Positions 1-8,076 of a stretch of DNA of 64,000 nucleotides are shown in pieces. The notes under the pieces are model-generated. The model was not told the DNA's origin, made no database searches, and saw nothing but the letters and a program-made list of their open reading frames with translations. Each line of letters opens with the position of its first letter. The first letter of the stretch is position 1. Location of the stretch: assembly GCF_014495845.1 (NCBI RefSeq), contig NZ_CP061080.1, positions 2,779,001-2,843,000 on the forward strand. Reading direction: 5' to 3'. The DNA comes from Aquibium microcysteis (GTDB taxonomy: Bacteria > Pseudomonadota > Alphaproteobacteria > Rhizobiales > Rhizobiaceae). The translations under genes were made by a program, and so were the position numbers.

Positions 1-727
1 AGCCGCCGCCGTTCACCCAGAGAACCTGGCCCGTCATGTAGGCACTGTCCGCGCCGAGCAGGAACCGGATCGGGCCGACCACGTCCTCGGGGTAGGCCAG
101 CCGCTTCATCGGGATCGCGTTGCGGTAGGCGTCGAGGGCGACCACGCTCTCCCCGTTCTCGTTCGAGCGTCCGGTGCCGCCGCGCAGGAATGCGGTGTCG
201 ACGAGGCCCGGAGCGACGGCGTTGACCCTGACGGTGAGCGCCCATTCGTGGGCGAAGGTCTTGGTCAGCGCCACGACGCCGGCCTTGGCCGCGGCGTAGG
301 AGCCGTAGCCCGGTCGCACGAACTGCGCGAGGCCGGAGGCCACCATCACCACGCTGCCGCCCTTCGCCATCAGCGGCATGACCGCCTTCGTCGAAAGGAA
401 CGCGCCGCGCAGGTTTCCGGCGATCACGTCGTCGAAATAGTCGCTCGACGTTTCGGCCAGAGGCTGGATGCGGCTGTTGTAGCCGGCGAGGTTGACGAAG
501 CCGTCGAGCGCCGGGAAGCGCCCGGCGACATCCCGCATGGCCGCGCCGATCGAGGCCTCGCTGAGCACGTCGATCGCAATCGACGGCACGTCGATCGCGT
601 GGCGCTCCAGCGACGCGGCGAGATCCAGCACGACGACCTCGTCGCCGGAGTCCGCCAGCGCCTTGACCAGGGCGCGGCCGATGCCGCCGGCACCGCCGAG
701 CACGGCGATCCTGCGGGCGGCGGTCAC
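1..727 (-). CDS. SDR family NAD(P)-dependent oxidoreductase (3' end cut by window edge)
   Basis: Short-chain dehydrogenase/reductase, about 242 residues visible; the last residues lie off the left edge. The N-terminus carries a Rossmann nucleotide loop (LGGAGGIGRAL), a modified NNAG segment (NLAGYNS), a catalytic Ser in VMVASGLAQF and the YxxxK pair in SYAAAKAGVVALT. The end of the visible part (YMTGQVLWVNGGG) is the usual SDR C-terminal stretch, so little is missing. The start is GTG at 727 because it overlaps the stop of the upstream isochorismatase-like gene by four bases (GTGA), a sign of translational coupling. It is the last visible gene of a leftward operon with the amidase and lyase genes, so it probably oxidises or reduces a hydroxy/keto intermediate of the same pathway. 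The substrate cannot be told from the sequence. Confidence 0.9.
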   Translation of the reverse strand, partial: MTAARRIAVLGGAGGIGRALVKALADSGDEVVVLDLAASLERHAIDVPSIAIDVLSEASIGAAMRDVAGRFPALDGFVNLAGYNSRIQPLAETSSDYFDDVIAGNLRGAFLSTKAVMPLMAKGGSVVMVASGLAQFVRPGYGSYAAAKAGVVALTKTFAHEWALTVRVNAVAPGLVDTAFLRGGTGRSNENGESVVALDAYRNAIPMKRLAYPEDVVGPIRFLLGADSAYMTGQVLWVNGGG

Positions 728-1365
728 CGGTCGTTCCTCATCGGCAGGGAGCGGAGATAGGCGATGATCTCGGCTTCGGAGACCACGTCCGCATATTTGG
801 CGTTCATGTCGAACAGGTTCGCCTCGTGCGGCGCCGGATGCCGGTCGCCGCAGGCGTCGCGAACCACGCTCGTGGTGAAGCCGTAGGACATGGAGTCCAC
901 GCAGGAGGCCCGCACGCATCCCGACGTCGTCAGCCCGGTCAGGATGACGCTGTCGATGCCCATCGCCGTCAGCGTCGATGCCAGCGACGTGCCGAAGAAG
1001 GCGCTCGGATACTGCTTGGTGACGACGATCTCGTCGTCGCGCGGTACGAGACCTTCGGCGAAGGCGGCCGTCTTCTGTCCCTTCACGAAAGCCTTCAGCG
1101 GCTTCGCCTTCTCGAAGAAGCGCCCGCCATTGACCCCGCCCGGCTGATAGCTCACCTCGGTCAGGACGACCGGCACGCCAACCTCGTGCGCGACCTCGCG
1201 AATGCGCAAGGCCGAGGCGAGCGCATCGTCGACACCGGCATAGAGATCGCAGTCCCTGTCGAAATAGGCATGCGCGAAGTCGATCAGCACCAGGGCCGGC
1301 TTCTTGCCGAAGCCGGCACGGTTTCCGTAGGCTTTCGCGTAGTTTGCGTCGAGATCCTCACTCAT
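724..1365 (-). CDS. Isochorismatase-family cysteine hydrolase (N-carbamoylsarcosine amidase/maleamate amidase-like)
   Basis: A 213-residue protein of the isochorismatase-like hydrolase fold, whose members include N-carbamoylsarcosine amidase, nicotinamidase and maleamate amidase NicF. The family triad is visible: Asp in ALVLIDFAHAYFD, Lys in VTKQYPSAFFGT and the nucleophilic Cys in GLTTSGCVRASC, near residue 145. The ATG at 1365 is preceded by AGGAG. It sits 25 bases downstream of the ICL/PEP-mutase-like gene and overlaps the following SDR by 4 bases, so it belongs to a leftward operon. With two maleate-isomerase-family genes nearby, a role in hydrolysing a linear amide or half-amide to a dicarboxylate is plausible. 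That role is inference; the fold assignment is firm. Confidence 0.92.
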   Translation of the reverse strand: MSEDLDANYAKAYGNRAGFGKKPALVLIDFAHAYFDRDCDLYAGVDDALASALRIREVAHEVGVPVVLTEVSYQPGGVNGGRFFEKAKPLKAFVKGQKTAAFAEGLVPRDDEIVVTKQYPSAFFGTSLASTLTAMGIDSVILTGLTTSGCVRASCVDSMSYGFTTSVVRDACGDRHPAPHEANLFDMNAKYADVVSEAEIIAYLRSLPMRNDR

Positions 1366-1390
1366 GGCGCATCTCCTTGCGGCTGGCGTC

Positions 1391-2251
1391 TCAGACCTGG
1401 GCGTACTTCTTCTCGAAATCCCAGACGTCCTGGAAGCCGATCAGCTTGTTGAACTCGGCGAAGGAATAGAGTTCCACGGCGTCCGTCGTCTCGCCATTCT
1501 TCAGCAGGTCGGCATAGGCCTTTTCGAGCGCCGCGCCCACGGAGAGGAAGCCCACGGCCGGATGGATGGCGATCGAATAGCCCATCTCGTGCAGGGTCTT
1601 TGCGGGAAGCAGCGGGGTGCGTCCGCCGTTGACCATGTTGGCGAAGAGCGGCGCGTCGATCTCGTCGGCCACCCGCTTCATCTCGTCGACGCTCTCCGGC
1701 GACTCGATGAACACCACGTCGGCGCCGGCCTTCGCGAAGGCCTTGCCGCGCCGGATCGCCTCGTCGATGCCGAGACCGGTGCGCGAATCCGTGCGCGCAA
1801 TGATCAGGAAGTCGTCGGACTTGCGGCTGTCGGCGGCCACCTCGATCTTGCGGACCATGTCCTCCAGCGGGATGACGCGCCGGTTGGGCGTGTGGCCGCA
1901 TTTCTTGGGGAACTCCTGGTCCTCCATCTGCATGGCGGTCACGCCGGCGTCCTCGTAGCCGCGCACCGTGTGGCGCACGTTGAGAAGACCGCCATAGCCG
2001 GTATCGGCATCGGCGATGACGGGCTTGGAGGTCATCTTCACGATCTGGGCGATGCGTTCGATCATGTCGCGATAGGTCGCGATGCCGGCGTCCGGTTCGC
2101 CGAGATAGGAAGCGACCGTGCCGTAGCCGGTCACGTAGAGCGCCTTGAAGTCCATCCGGTCGGCGATCAGCGCCGAAATCAGCTCGAATACGCCGGGCGC
2201 GAGAACGAAGTCCTTGTTCTTCAGCGCGGCCTTGAGTGCGGGATCTGCCAT
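1391..2251 (-). CDS. Isocitrate lyase/PEP mutase superfamily lyase
   Basis: A 286-residue TIM-barrel protein of the ICL/PEP mutase superfamily (2,3-dimethylmalate lyase, methylisocitrate lyase, oxaloacetate decarboxylase and carboxyPEP mutase relatives). The lyase signature KKCGH (in QEFPKKCGHTPNRR) with the catalytic Cys is present, as are the Mg-site acidic residues in VIADADTGYGG and QMEDQ. The length fits the short PrpB/dimethylmalate-lyase branch, not the longer isocitrate lyases. The ATG at 2251 follows AGGAAG. It is in one operon with a maleate-isomerase-like gene upstream and the amidase downstream. A C-C cleavage of a substituted malate or methylisocitrate-like intermediate is likely; the exact substrate is not deducible. 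Confidence 0.9.
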   Translation of the reverse strand: MADPALKAALKNKDFVLAPGVFELISALIADRMDFKALYVTGYGTVASYLGEPDAGIATYRDMIERIAQIVKMTSKPVIADADTGYGGLLNVRHTVRGYEDAGVTAMQMEDQEFPKKCGHTPNRRVIPLEDMVRKIEVAADSRKSDDFLIIARTDSRTGLGIDEAIRRGKAFAKAGADVVFIESPESVDEMKRVADEIDAPLFANMVNGGRTPLLPAKTLHEMGYSIAIHPAVGFLSVGAALEKAYADLLKNGETTDAVELYSFAEFNKLIGFQDVWDFEKKYAQV

Positions 2252-2276
2252 TGTCTTCCTGTCCTTGGGTCTTTTT

Positions 2277-3023
2277 TCAGTGGTTGCGCAGGAGCTGTCC
2301 CAGCCCCGCGAGACGGTCGTCGATGCCTGCCGTGCGCAGGATCGACCAGAAGGTCGCCTGATTGGACGTCACGACCGGCACGCCGAGCACCGCTTCCAGC
2401 TGCTCGACGAGCGGCAGCGTCGGAAAGTCGGTGCAGGTGATCAGCAGGGCTTCGCTGCCCGGCACGAAGGCCGCACGCGCATGGGCGGCCACCTGCTCGA
2501 TCGGTGTCTCGGCGATGCGGACGTAGTCCTGCGGGCCGCTGGCGCCGATGCCCAGCCCGATCAGCTTTTCGACGGCGAAGCCGTTCTCCTCCAGGAAATG
2601 GGTCTCGTGCTCGTTAAGCCGGTCGGCATAGGGCGTCGCGACCGACAGCCGCGTCACGCCCAGCTTTTTCAGCGCCGCGATGATGGAAGCCGAGGTGGTG
2701 ACCGCCTTGACCCCCGTCCGCGCCGTCAGGTCGTCGGGAAGCGAATCGACCGGATTGATCATCGATCCCGCCGTGCAGGCATAGGCGACCGCGTCGACCC
2801 GTGCCTGCTTCAGCATGGCGAAGACCTCTTCGAGGTCGTCCATCAGGGCCTTCCTGCCCGCCTCGCTGGCGGTATCGGCGTGCAGCTTCATGCGGTGGGT
2901 GTGGAAGGTGACGCCGTCGGGCACCATGCGCATCCACTCGGCCTCGTTCACCGTATTCGTCGGCGGCACGATGAGCCCGAGCTTCGCGCGCTGGCTGTAG
3001 ACGGACAGGTGACGGCACGGCAT
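2277..3023 (-). CDS. Maleate isomerase / Asp-Glu racemase superfamily protein (both active-site Cys present)
   Basis: A 248-residue protein of the Asp/Glu racemase superfamily, closest in pattern to maleate cis-trans isomerase (NicE) and arylmalonate decarboxylase. The N-terminal KLGLIVPPTNT matches the substrate-binding loop of maleate isomerases. Both catalytic cysteines are present: Cys83 in AYACTAGS and Cys197 in LLITCTDFP. I chose the ATG at 3023 because GGAG lies about ten bases upstream and the family motif begins 14 residues in; an in-frame start at 3104 would add an unlikely basic extension. It heads the leftward operon 2277-1 and is divergent from a HutC-type GntR gene. A paralogue at 9004-9750 lacks both cysteines. 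Confidence 0.88.
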   Translation of the reverse strand: MPCRHLSVYSQRAKLGLIVPPTNTVNEAEWMRMVPDGVTFHTHRMKLHADTASEAGRKALMDDLEEVFAMLKQARVDAVAYACTAGSMINPVDSLPDDLTARTGVKAVTTSASIIAALKKLGVTRLSVATPYADRLNEHETHFLEENGFAVEKLIGLGIGASGPQDYVRIAETPIEQVAAHARAAFVPGSEALLITCTDFPTLPLVEQLEAVLGVPVVTSNQATFWSILRTAGIDDRLAGLGQLLRNH

Positions 3024-3094
3024 CAGGGACGCTCCATGTCGGCCCCTCCGGACCGACCTTTTTTTGTGCAGATGAATTCGCACAGCCTGCCGAT

Positions 3095-3216
3095 AAATGT
3101 CCATACCTTTTTCGCCGTTCCGCGATCACGACCCATTGTGGGTGAATGGAGCAGGAACGGTGGTCGATCTTGCGCAACGCCGCCGGGTGCGCCAGATACG
3201 ACATAATTGTCCATAC
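3095..3216. promoter_or_regulatory. Divergent promoter region with a repeated TGTCCATAC element
   Basis: The 227-base gap between the divergent genes at 3023 and 3251 holds two copies of TGTCCATAC in the same orientation, in AAATGTCCATAC (3095-3106) and TAATTGTCCATAC (3204-3216). They flank the region where both promoters should lie. The natural candidate ligand is the adjacent HutC-type GntR protein. This is inferred from position and repetition only. Confidence 0.45.
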
Positions 3217-3250
3217 GTCCGGGACGAATGCCAGAAGAGGCCGCGACACC

Positions 3251-4018
3251 ATGGCTGACACGACGAGCCTTGCCGGCGAGGCAGCGGGCGACGGCCCGCG
3301 CTATGTTCGGATTCAGAAGGTTCTGGAGGAGCGCCTGGTCGAGGGCGTCTATCCGGTCGGCTCGCTGATTCCCACCGAGATCGAACTCGCCGCCGAATTC
3401 AACACCTCCCGCTTCACGATCCGCGAGGCGCTGCGCTACCTGCGTGAACATGGCTATGTGGAGCGGCGCCAGGGCGTCGGCACCCGCGTCATCTCCAGCA
3501 GTCCCCACTCCACCTTCTTCCGCTCCTTCGGCTCGCTGGAGGAACTGTTCCAGATCGCCGTCGAGACCTACTACGTCATCCTCTACACGAAACGGATCGC
3601 CCTCGATCCCGAGCTGGCGGAACTGGTCGGAGGCCTGCCGGGCGAGGAATGGTTCGAGGTGGCGGGCGTGCGCTGGACGCGGCCCGGCGGCACGCCGATC
3701 TGCTACATCCAGAGCTATATCCCCTCCCGGTTCGAACACCTGATTCCGCTGCTCGACGGCCATCAGGGACCTTTCTTCGCCCTGCTCGAGCGCCACTCCG
3801 ACGGAAAGATCGAGGAAGCGGTCCAGGAGATCCGCGCCCTGCCCATGCCGAGCGAGATCGAGCGGCAGCTCGGTCTGTCCAAGGGGTCCTGGGCGCTCCA
3901 GTTGCTGCGACGATACCTGACCGAACAGGGCATCCTGATCGCCTCGTTCAACTGGCATCCGGCCGGACAGATGGTCTACCGGATGCACATCCAGCGGGCG
4001 AAGCCGGCGATCGACTGA
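3251..4018 (+). CDS. GntR family transcriptional regulator, HutC subfamily (UTRA domain)
   Basis: A 255-residue regulator. Residues about 15-85 form a GntR winged helix (RYVRIQKVLEERLVEGVY, then LAAEFNTSRFTIREALRYL and the wing YVERRQGVGTRV). Residues about 100-250 form a UTRA effector domain typical of HutC/FarR proteins. The ATG at 3251 follows an AGAGG ribosome site; an in-frame upstream start is less likely. It is divergent from the maleate-isomerase/lyase/amidase operon, and 23 bases separate its end from the convergent MBL-fold gene. It probably responds to a pathway acid and controls the divergent operon through the repeated TGTCCATAC sites. Confidence 0.92.
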   Translation: MADTTSLAGEAAGDGPRYVRIQKVLEERLVEGVYPVGSLIPTEIELAAEFNTSRFTIREALRYLREHGYVERRQGVGTRVISSSPHSTFFRSFGSLEELFQIAVETYYVILYTKRIALDPELAELVGGLPGEEWFEVAGVRWTRPGGTPICYIQSYIPSRFEHLIPLLDGHQGPFFALLERHSDGKIEEAVQEIRALPMPSEIERQLGLSKGSWALQLLRRYLTEQGILIASFNWHPAGQMVYRMHIQRAKPAID

Positions 4019-4041
4019 CGGCTCCGCCGGCGCGGATGGGC

Positions 4042-4920
4042 TCATCCGGCGAAGGCCGGCCGGAACCCTCCCCGCTCGCGGGTGACGGTCATGCCCCAGG
4101 CGCCCCGCAGATGCGCCGGAACCAGCACCGCGCCCGTCTCCGCGGACCGTTCGAGGAGAGCGAGGCGGGTCGCCGCGGCCAGATCCCGGTCGGAGCAGAA
4201 GGCGCTCGACCAGCCGGGCTGGAAGACCTGCACCGGCGAATGGATGGCGTCGCCGCAGAACAGCGCCTGACCGTGCGACCGGCAGTCGAGGCAGAGCCCG
4301 ATCTGGCCCGGCGTATGGCCGGGCATCGTCTCGATGCGCATGCCGCGCGTCAGGTCGTATCCGTCGTCGACCGTTTCGGCCAATCCGGCCTCGATCACGG
4401 GAAGGACCGAGTCCGCGTAGACGCCGTGATTGTGCGCGCCGGGCTCCCTCGCCTCGACCGCCTGCCAGTGCGCCAGTTCCGCCGTGCCCATCAGGTATCG
4501 AGCCCGCGGGAAGGTCGGCACCCAGCGGCCGTCGTCGAGACGCGTGTTCCAGCCGACGTGATCGGCATGCAGGTGGGTGCACATCACGATGTCGACCTCG
4601 TCGGGCGACACCCCGGCCGCCGCCAGCCGATCGAGGAAGCCGGTTCCCGCGCGCCGGTGCCAGTCCGCACGGCGCGGGCGCTCCTTGTGTTCGCCCACGC
4701 AGCTGTCGATCAGGATCGTCAGCCCCCCTGCCCTGAGCAGCCAGCTCTGCACGCCGAGCAGGACGTTTCCGGCCGCGAAGTCGACGTGATGGGGCGAAAG
4801 CACCGGCTCGTGATGCCGGATCGCCTCGATGTCGGCGCCCGGCATCAGGAACGACAGCGGCAGGGCAAAGGGATCGAGATCGATGATCCGCTCGAGCGTC
4901 GCGCCACCGAGATCGAACAT
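4042..4920 (-). CDS. MBL-fold metallo-hydrolase (lactonase-like)
   Basis: A 292-residue metallo-beta-lactamase-fold hydrolase. The zinc motif HLHADHVGWNT is near residue 110, and the later ligands lie in METMPGHTPGQIGL and FCGDAIHSPVQ. Proteins of this layout include lactonases, arylsulfatases and AHL lactonases. The start follows GAGGAG by a few bases. Nine bases separate it from the upstream SDR gene, so it is the last gene of the 10998-4042 leftward run. In this context a lactone- or ester-opening step is the simplest guess. It is not close to the 4-pyridoxolactonase sequence as I know it. Confidence 0.88.
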   Translation of the reverse strand: MFDLGGATLERIIDLDPFALPLSFLMPGADIEAIRHHEPVLSPHHVDFAAGNVLLGVQSWLLRAGGLTILIDSCVGEHKERPRRADWHRRAGTGFLDRLAAAGVSPDEVDIVMCTHLHADHVGWNTRLDDGRWVPTFPRARYLMGTAELAHWQAVEAREPGAHNHGVYADSVLPVIEAGLAETVDDGYDLTRGMRIETMPGHTPGQIGLCLDCRSHGQALFCGDAIHSPVQVFQPGWSSAFCSDRDLAAATRLALLERSAETGAVLVPAHLRGAWGMTVTRERGGFRPAFAG

Positions 4921-4929
4921 GGTGTCTCC

Positions 4930-5787
4930 TCACATGATCTGGGGCTTGTCGGCGTGCGGCGCGCGGGCTCCCGCGGCCGCCTCGTCCGGCGCCAGCGCAT
5001 CGTTCCAGAGCCTGGCGATGTAGCGGCCTCCGGTCTCGCCGTTGGAGGCGTCAGAGCACAACCAGAGGATCCCGCGGCGCATGATGGAAGGCGGCAGCAG
5101 GTTGCCGTCGGCGCCCTTCTTGCCGGGTCCCGATGGCAGCAGATCGGTGTCGGCCGCCCCGCCCGGCAGGTAGACGTTGACCGTGACCCCCGTGCCCGCG
5201 AGGTCCTGCGCCCAGACCCGGGAGGCCGCCTCCAGCGCCGCCTTCGTCGGGCCGTAGGGCGAATAGCCCCTGCGCACCATGGTCTGGTCGCTGGTCGAGA
5301 CGTTGACGACCTTGCCGAAGCCCCGCGCCACCATGCCGGGCACCGCCGCGCGCGCCATGTTGAAGGCGCCGGTCACGTTGGTGTCGACGATCGCCTTCCA
5401 GGCCTCCGGCGCGGCTTCCCAGAAACGCGTCGGTTCGGTGTTGAAGCGCTCCGAGATCAGCCGCATGCCGACGCCGGCATTGTTGACCAGCACGTCGACG
5501 CGGCCGAAGCGCGCGACCGTCTCCGCCACCGCGGCCTCGCAGGTCGCGTAGGAACGGACGTCGGCGACGATGCCGGCGACGTTGTCGCGACCCGTCGGCC
5601 CCACACCGTCGGTCGCCGCCTTGCGCGCCGCTTCCATGGCCTCGTCGAGCGCCTGGCCCGGCCGGGAAGCGGTCAGCATCACTCTCATGCCCGCCGCCGC
5701 CATCTCGAGCGCCATCTCGAGCCCGAGCCCGCGCGACGCCCCCGTTACGATCGCCACGCGCCCGACGAGCGCCGGATCCGCCGCCAT
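4930..5787 (-). CDS. SDR family oxidoreductase
   Basis: A 285-residue classical short-chain dehydrogenase. Visible are the NAD(P) loop TGASRGLGLEM, NNAG in VDVLVNNAGVG, the catalytic Ser in VVNVSTSDQT and YxxxK in SPYGPTKAALEAA. The ATG at 5787 shares one base with the aldehyde dehydrogenase stop (TGATG), indicating coupled translation. A longer in-frame reading upstream is only antisense/frame noise inside the ALDH gene. Its place between an aldehyde dehydrogenase and an MBL hydrolase suggests alcohol/ketone oxidation in the same pathway. Confidence 0.93.
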   Translation of the reverse strand: MAADPALVGRVAIVTGASRGLGLEMALEMAAAGMRVMLTASRPGQALDEAMEAARKAATDGVGPTGRDNVAGIVADVRSYATCEAAVAETVARFGRVDVLVNNAGVGMRLISERFNTEPTRFWEAAPEAWKAIVDTNVTGAFNMARAAVPGMVARGFGKVVNVSTSDQTMVRRGYSPYGPTKAALEAASRVWAQDLAGTGVTVNVYLPGGAADTDLLPSGPGKKGADGNLLPPSIMRRGILWLCSDASNGETGGRYIARLWNDALAPDEAAAGARAPHADKPQIM

Positions 5788-7304
5788 CACGCCGTCTCCC
5801 CGGCGACGCCCATGCGCGGAAAATGGCGCCGCTCCTGCGCGATGATGGTCGTCTTCATCTCCGTGAACATCGCCCGCGACCCTTTCGCGCCCTCTCGTCC
5901 GAGACCGGACTGCTTGAAGCCGCCGAATCCGGTCCTCAGGTCGCGCACGATCGGCGTGTTGACCATCACCGTGCCGGTCCGCAGCGACGACGCCGTGCGC
6001 ATCGCCCGCTTCAGATCCTCCGACCAGACGTAGCCGACGAGGCCGAACTTGCTGTCGTTGGCCCTGGCGATCACCTCGTCCTCCTCGTCGAACACCTGCA
6101 GCGTGGCGAAGGGGCCGAAGATCTCCTCCTGGGCAATCGCGCCGGAATTGTCGGGGGCCAGCATGGCGGTCGGTTCGAAATAGTAGCCTGCGTTGAAGCC
6201 GGTGTGGCGTCGCCCGCCGGCGAGCAGCGTCGCTCCTTCCTTCAGGCCGGTCTCGGCGAAGCGGCTCATCCGCTCCCGCTGGGCATGGTTGATCATCGGA
6301 CCGATCTCCGTCCCCGTCGCCAGCGGATCGCCGACCGCGAGCGCCTTCGTCCGGGCCGCGAAGCGCTCGATGAAAGGCTCCGCGATGCGCCGTTCCACGA
6401 AGATGCGGCTGCCGGCGAGGCACATCTGGCCGTTGTTCATGAACGATCCGAGCATGGCGCCGTCGAGCGCCAGGTCGAGATCGGCGTCGGCATAGACGAT
6501 GCTCGCGGACTTGCCGCCCAGTTCCATCGCGCCGCCCTTGATGCCCTTGGCGAGCGCCGTGAGGATCGCCGTCCCGGTCTCGGTGCCGCCGGTGAACGAA
6601 ACCATGTCGATGTCGGGATGCGAGACGAGCGACACGCCGGTGACGTGGCCGCGGCCGTTCACGAGGTTGAGCACGCCGTCGGGCAGGATGCCCGCTCGTC
6701 CGATCAGTTCGAACAGCCGCGTCACCGTCAGCGGTGTCAGTTCGGACGGTTTCACGACGCAGCAATTGCCGAAGGCGAGCGCGCCGGCGATCTTCATCGC
6801 CGTCAGCCCGAGCGGCATGTTCCACGGACCGATCAGCCCGCACACGCCGATCGGCTCATAGGTGACCAGGCTCATCAGCCCCGGCTCCTGCGTGAAGACG
6901 TCGCCGCCGGCCTGGTTCACGTATTCGGAGAAGAAGCGGAAGTTCTGCGCCGCCCGCGTCACGTGCATCAGCTTGGTCTGGCCGAGCGGGATGCCCGTGT
7001 TGATGGTCTCCAGCGCCGCCAGTTCGTCGGCATGCGAAAGGATCAGGTCGTGGATCGCCATCAGCGCCTTCTGCCGCTCCGCGATGCTCACGCGCGGCCA
7101 GGGGCCGTGGTCGAACGCCCTGCGCGCCGCCGAGACCGCGCGATCGACCTCGTCCGCATCGGATTCGTGCAGGACGGCGATCTGCCGTTCGGTGGAGGGA
7201 TCGAGCACGGCGATTTCCTCGCCGGAGGCATCCACGAACCCGCCGGCGACGAAGCCCGTCACGCGGATCGGATGGTCGGACAGCGCTTCGCGCATTGCGG
7301 TCAC
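5787..7304 (-). CDS. Aldehyde dehydrogenase family protein
   Basis: A 505-residue NAD(P)-dependent aldehyde dehydrogenase of normal family length. Key elements are GPWNMPLGL (cofactor-binding segment), VSFTGGTETGTAI, the general base Glu in MELGGKSASIV and the catalytic Cys in NNGQMCLAGSR, plus EEIFGPFATLQV near the C-terminus. I prefer the GTG start at 7304 because GGGGAG lies seven bases upstream; the ATG at 7295 is three codons later. It is 34 bases downstream of an FCD GntR gene and coupled to the SDR after it. It would oxidise an aldehyde intermediate to the acid. Confidence 0.95.
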   Translation of the reverse strand: MTAMREALSDHPIRVTGFVAGGFVDASGEEIAVLDPSTERQIAVLHESDADEVDRAVSAARRAFDHGPWPRVSIAERQKALMAIHDLILSHADELAALETINTGIPLGQTKLMHVTRAAQNFRFFSEYVNQAGGDVFTQEPGLMSLVTYEPIGVCGLIGPWNMPLGLTAMKIAGALAFGNCCVVKPSELTPLTVTRLFELIGRAGILPDGVLNLVNGRGHVTGVSLVSHPDIDMVSFTGGTETGTAILTALAKGIKGGAMELGGKSASIVYADADLDLALDGAMLGSFMNNGQMCLAGSRIFVERRIAEPFIERFAARTKALAVGDPLATGTEIGPMINHAQRERMSRFAETGLKEGATLLAGGRRHTGFNAGYYFEPTAMLAPDNSGAIAQEEIFGPFATLQVFDEEDEVIARANDSKFGLVGYVWSEDLKRAMRTASSLRTGTVMVNTPIVRDLRTGFGGFKQSGLGREGAKGSRAMFTEMKTTIIAQERRHFPRMGVAGETA

Positions 7305-7338
7305 GTCGGTACTCCCCTTTTTCGGTCGCAGTCTGGCG

Positions 7339-8076
7339 TCAGCGCCGCCGGGTCGGCGCGGCATCGCGCGGGCGCGGCTTCGTGGACAGGATGTGTCCCG
7401 CCATCGCCGTCTCGGCCCACTCGCTGTTGCGCTGCGCCAGCGCCGCGATGATGTCTCGATGCTGCTCGTTGGAGCGGCGGATGTTGATGCTCTGGTCCCA
7501 GACGAACTGCTTGATCAGCACCAGCGGCAGCGACACCGCCTGGGCCGTCAGCAGCTTCAGCTGCCGGGAGCGCGCCGCATTGACGATGATCGAATGGAAT
7601 TCGGAATTGAGCGTCACGAAGGCGTTCGCCGCCTCCGCCCCGCCGGCCGGGTCGATCTGGTCGATCTCGACGACCAGTCGTTCGAGGCTGCGGATCTCCT
7701 CGTCGGTGATCTTCTGTGCCGCGGCCGCTGCAGCGTAGCTCTCCAGCCGCGCGCGGACGTCGAAGATGATCACCACTTCCTCGTAGGAGAAGTCGGCGAC
7801 GAAGCGGTGGCGGTTCTCGGCGATCGCCAGGCCTTCCCCGACCAGGCGCCGCAGCGCCTCGCGCACGGGCGTCCTGCTCGTGCCGGTCATGGCGGCGAGC
7901 GGTTCCTCGCGCAGGTGGTCGCCGGGCCTGAGTTCGCCGGTGAGGATGGCGCGACGGATCAGCTCGTAGGCCCGCTCGACGGGCCGGCTGGATTCCGCCC
8001 GTTCGAGCTGGCTCACCATGTCGGGATCGACGAAGATCAGTCCTCCGTCTCGCCTGGCACCCCTGTCCGACGTCAC
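7339..8076 (-). CDS. GntR family transcriptional regulator, FCD domain
   Basis: A 245-residue FadR/FCD-type GntR regulator. The winged helix (residues about 30-95) contains AYELIRRAILTGELRPG and TSRTPVREALRRLVGEGL. The FCD domain follows, with a likely metal/ligand set in ARLESYAAAAAAQ, LNSEFHSIIV and NEQHRDIIAAL. The GTG at 8076 overlaps the deacetylase stop by four bases (GTGA). An ATG at 8019 is the alternative, but its purine-rich site sits too far upstream. Placed inside the operon it probably controls, it is a candidate binder of the TGTATACA-type palindromes at 11048-11063 and 11367-11412. Confidence 0.9.
   Translation of the reverse strand: MTSDRGARRDGGLIFVDPDMVSQLERAESSRPVERAYELIRRAILTGELRPGDHLREEPLAAMTGTSRTPVREALRRLVGEGLAIAENRHRFVADFSYEEVVIIFDVRARLESYAAAAAAQKITDEEIRSLERLVVEIDQIDPAGGAEAANAFVTLNSEFHSIIVNAARSRQLKLLTAQAVSLPLVLIKQFVWDQSINIRRSNEQHRDIIAALAQRNSEWAETAMAGHILSTKPRPRDAAPTRRR

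Noticed and set aside
3023..4933. Long minus-strand frame spanning the GntR and MBL genes
   Set aside because: It crosses two well-supported genes, one on each strand, in the wrong frame and shows no domain.
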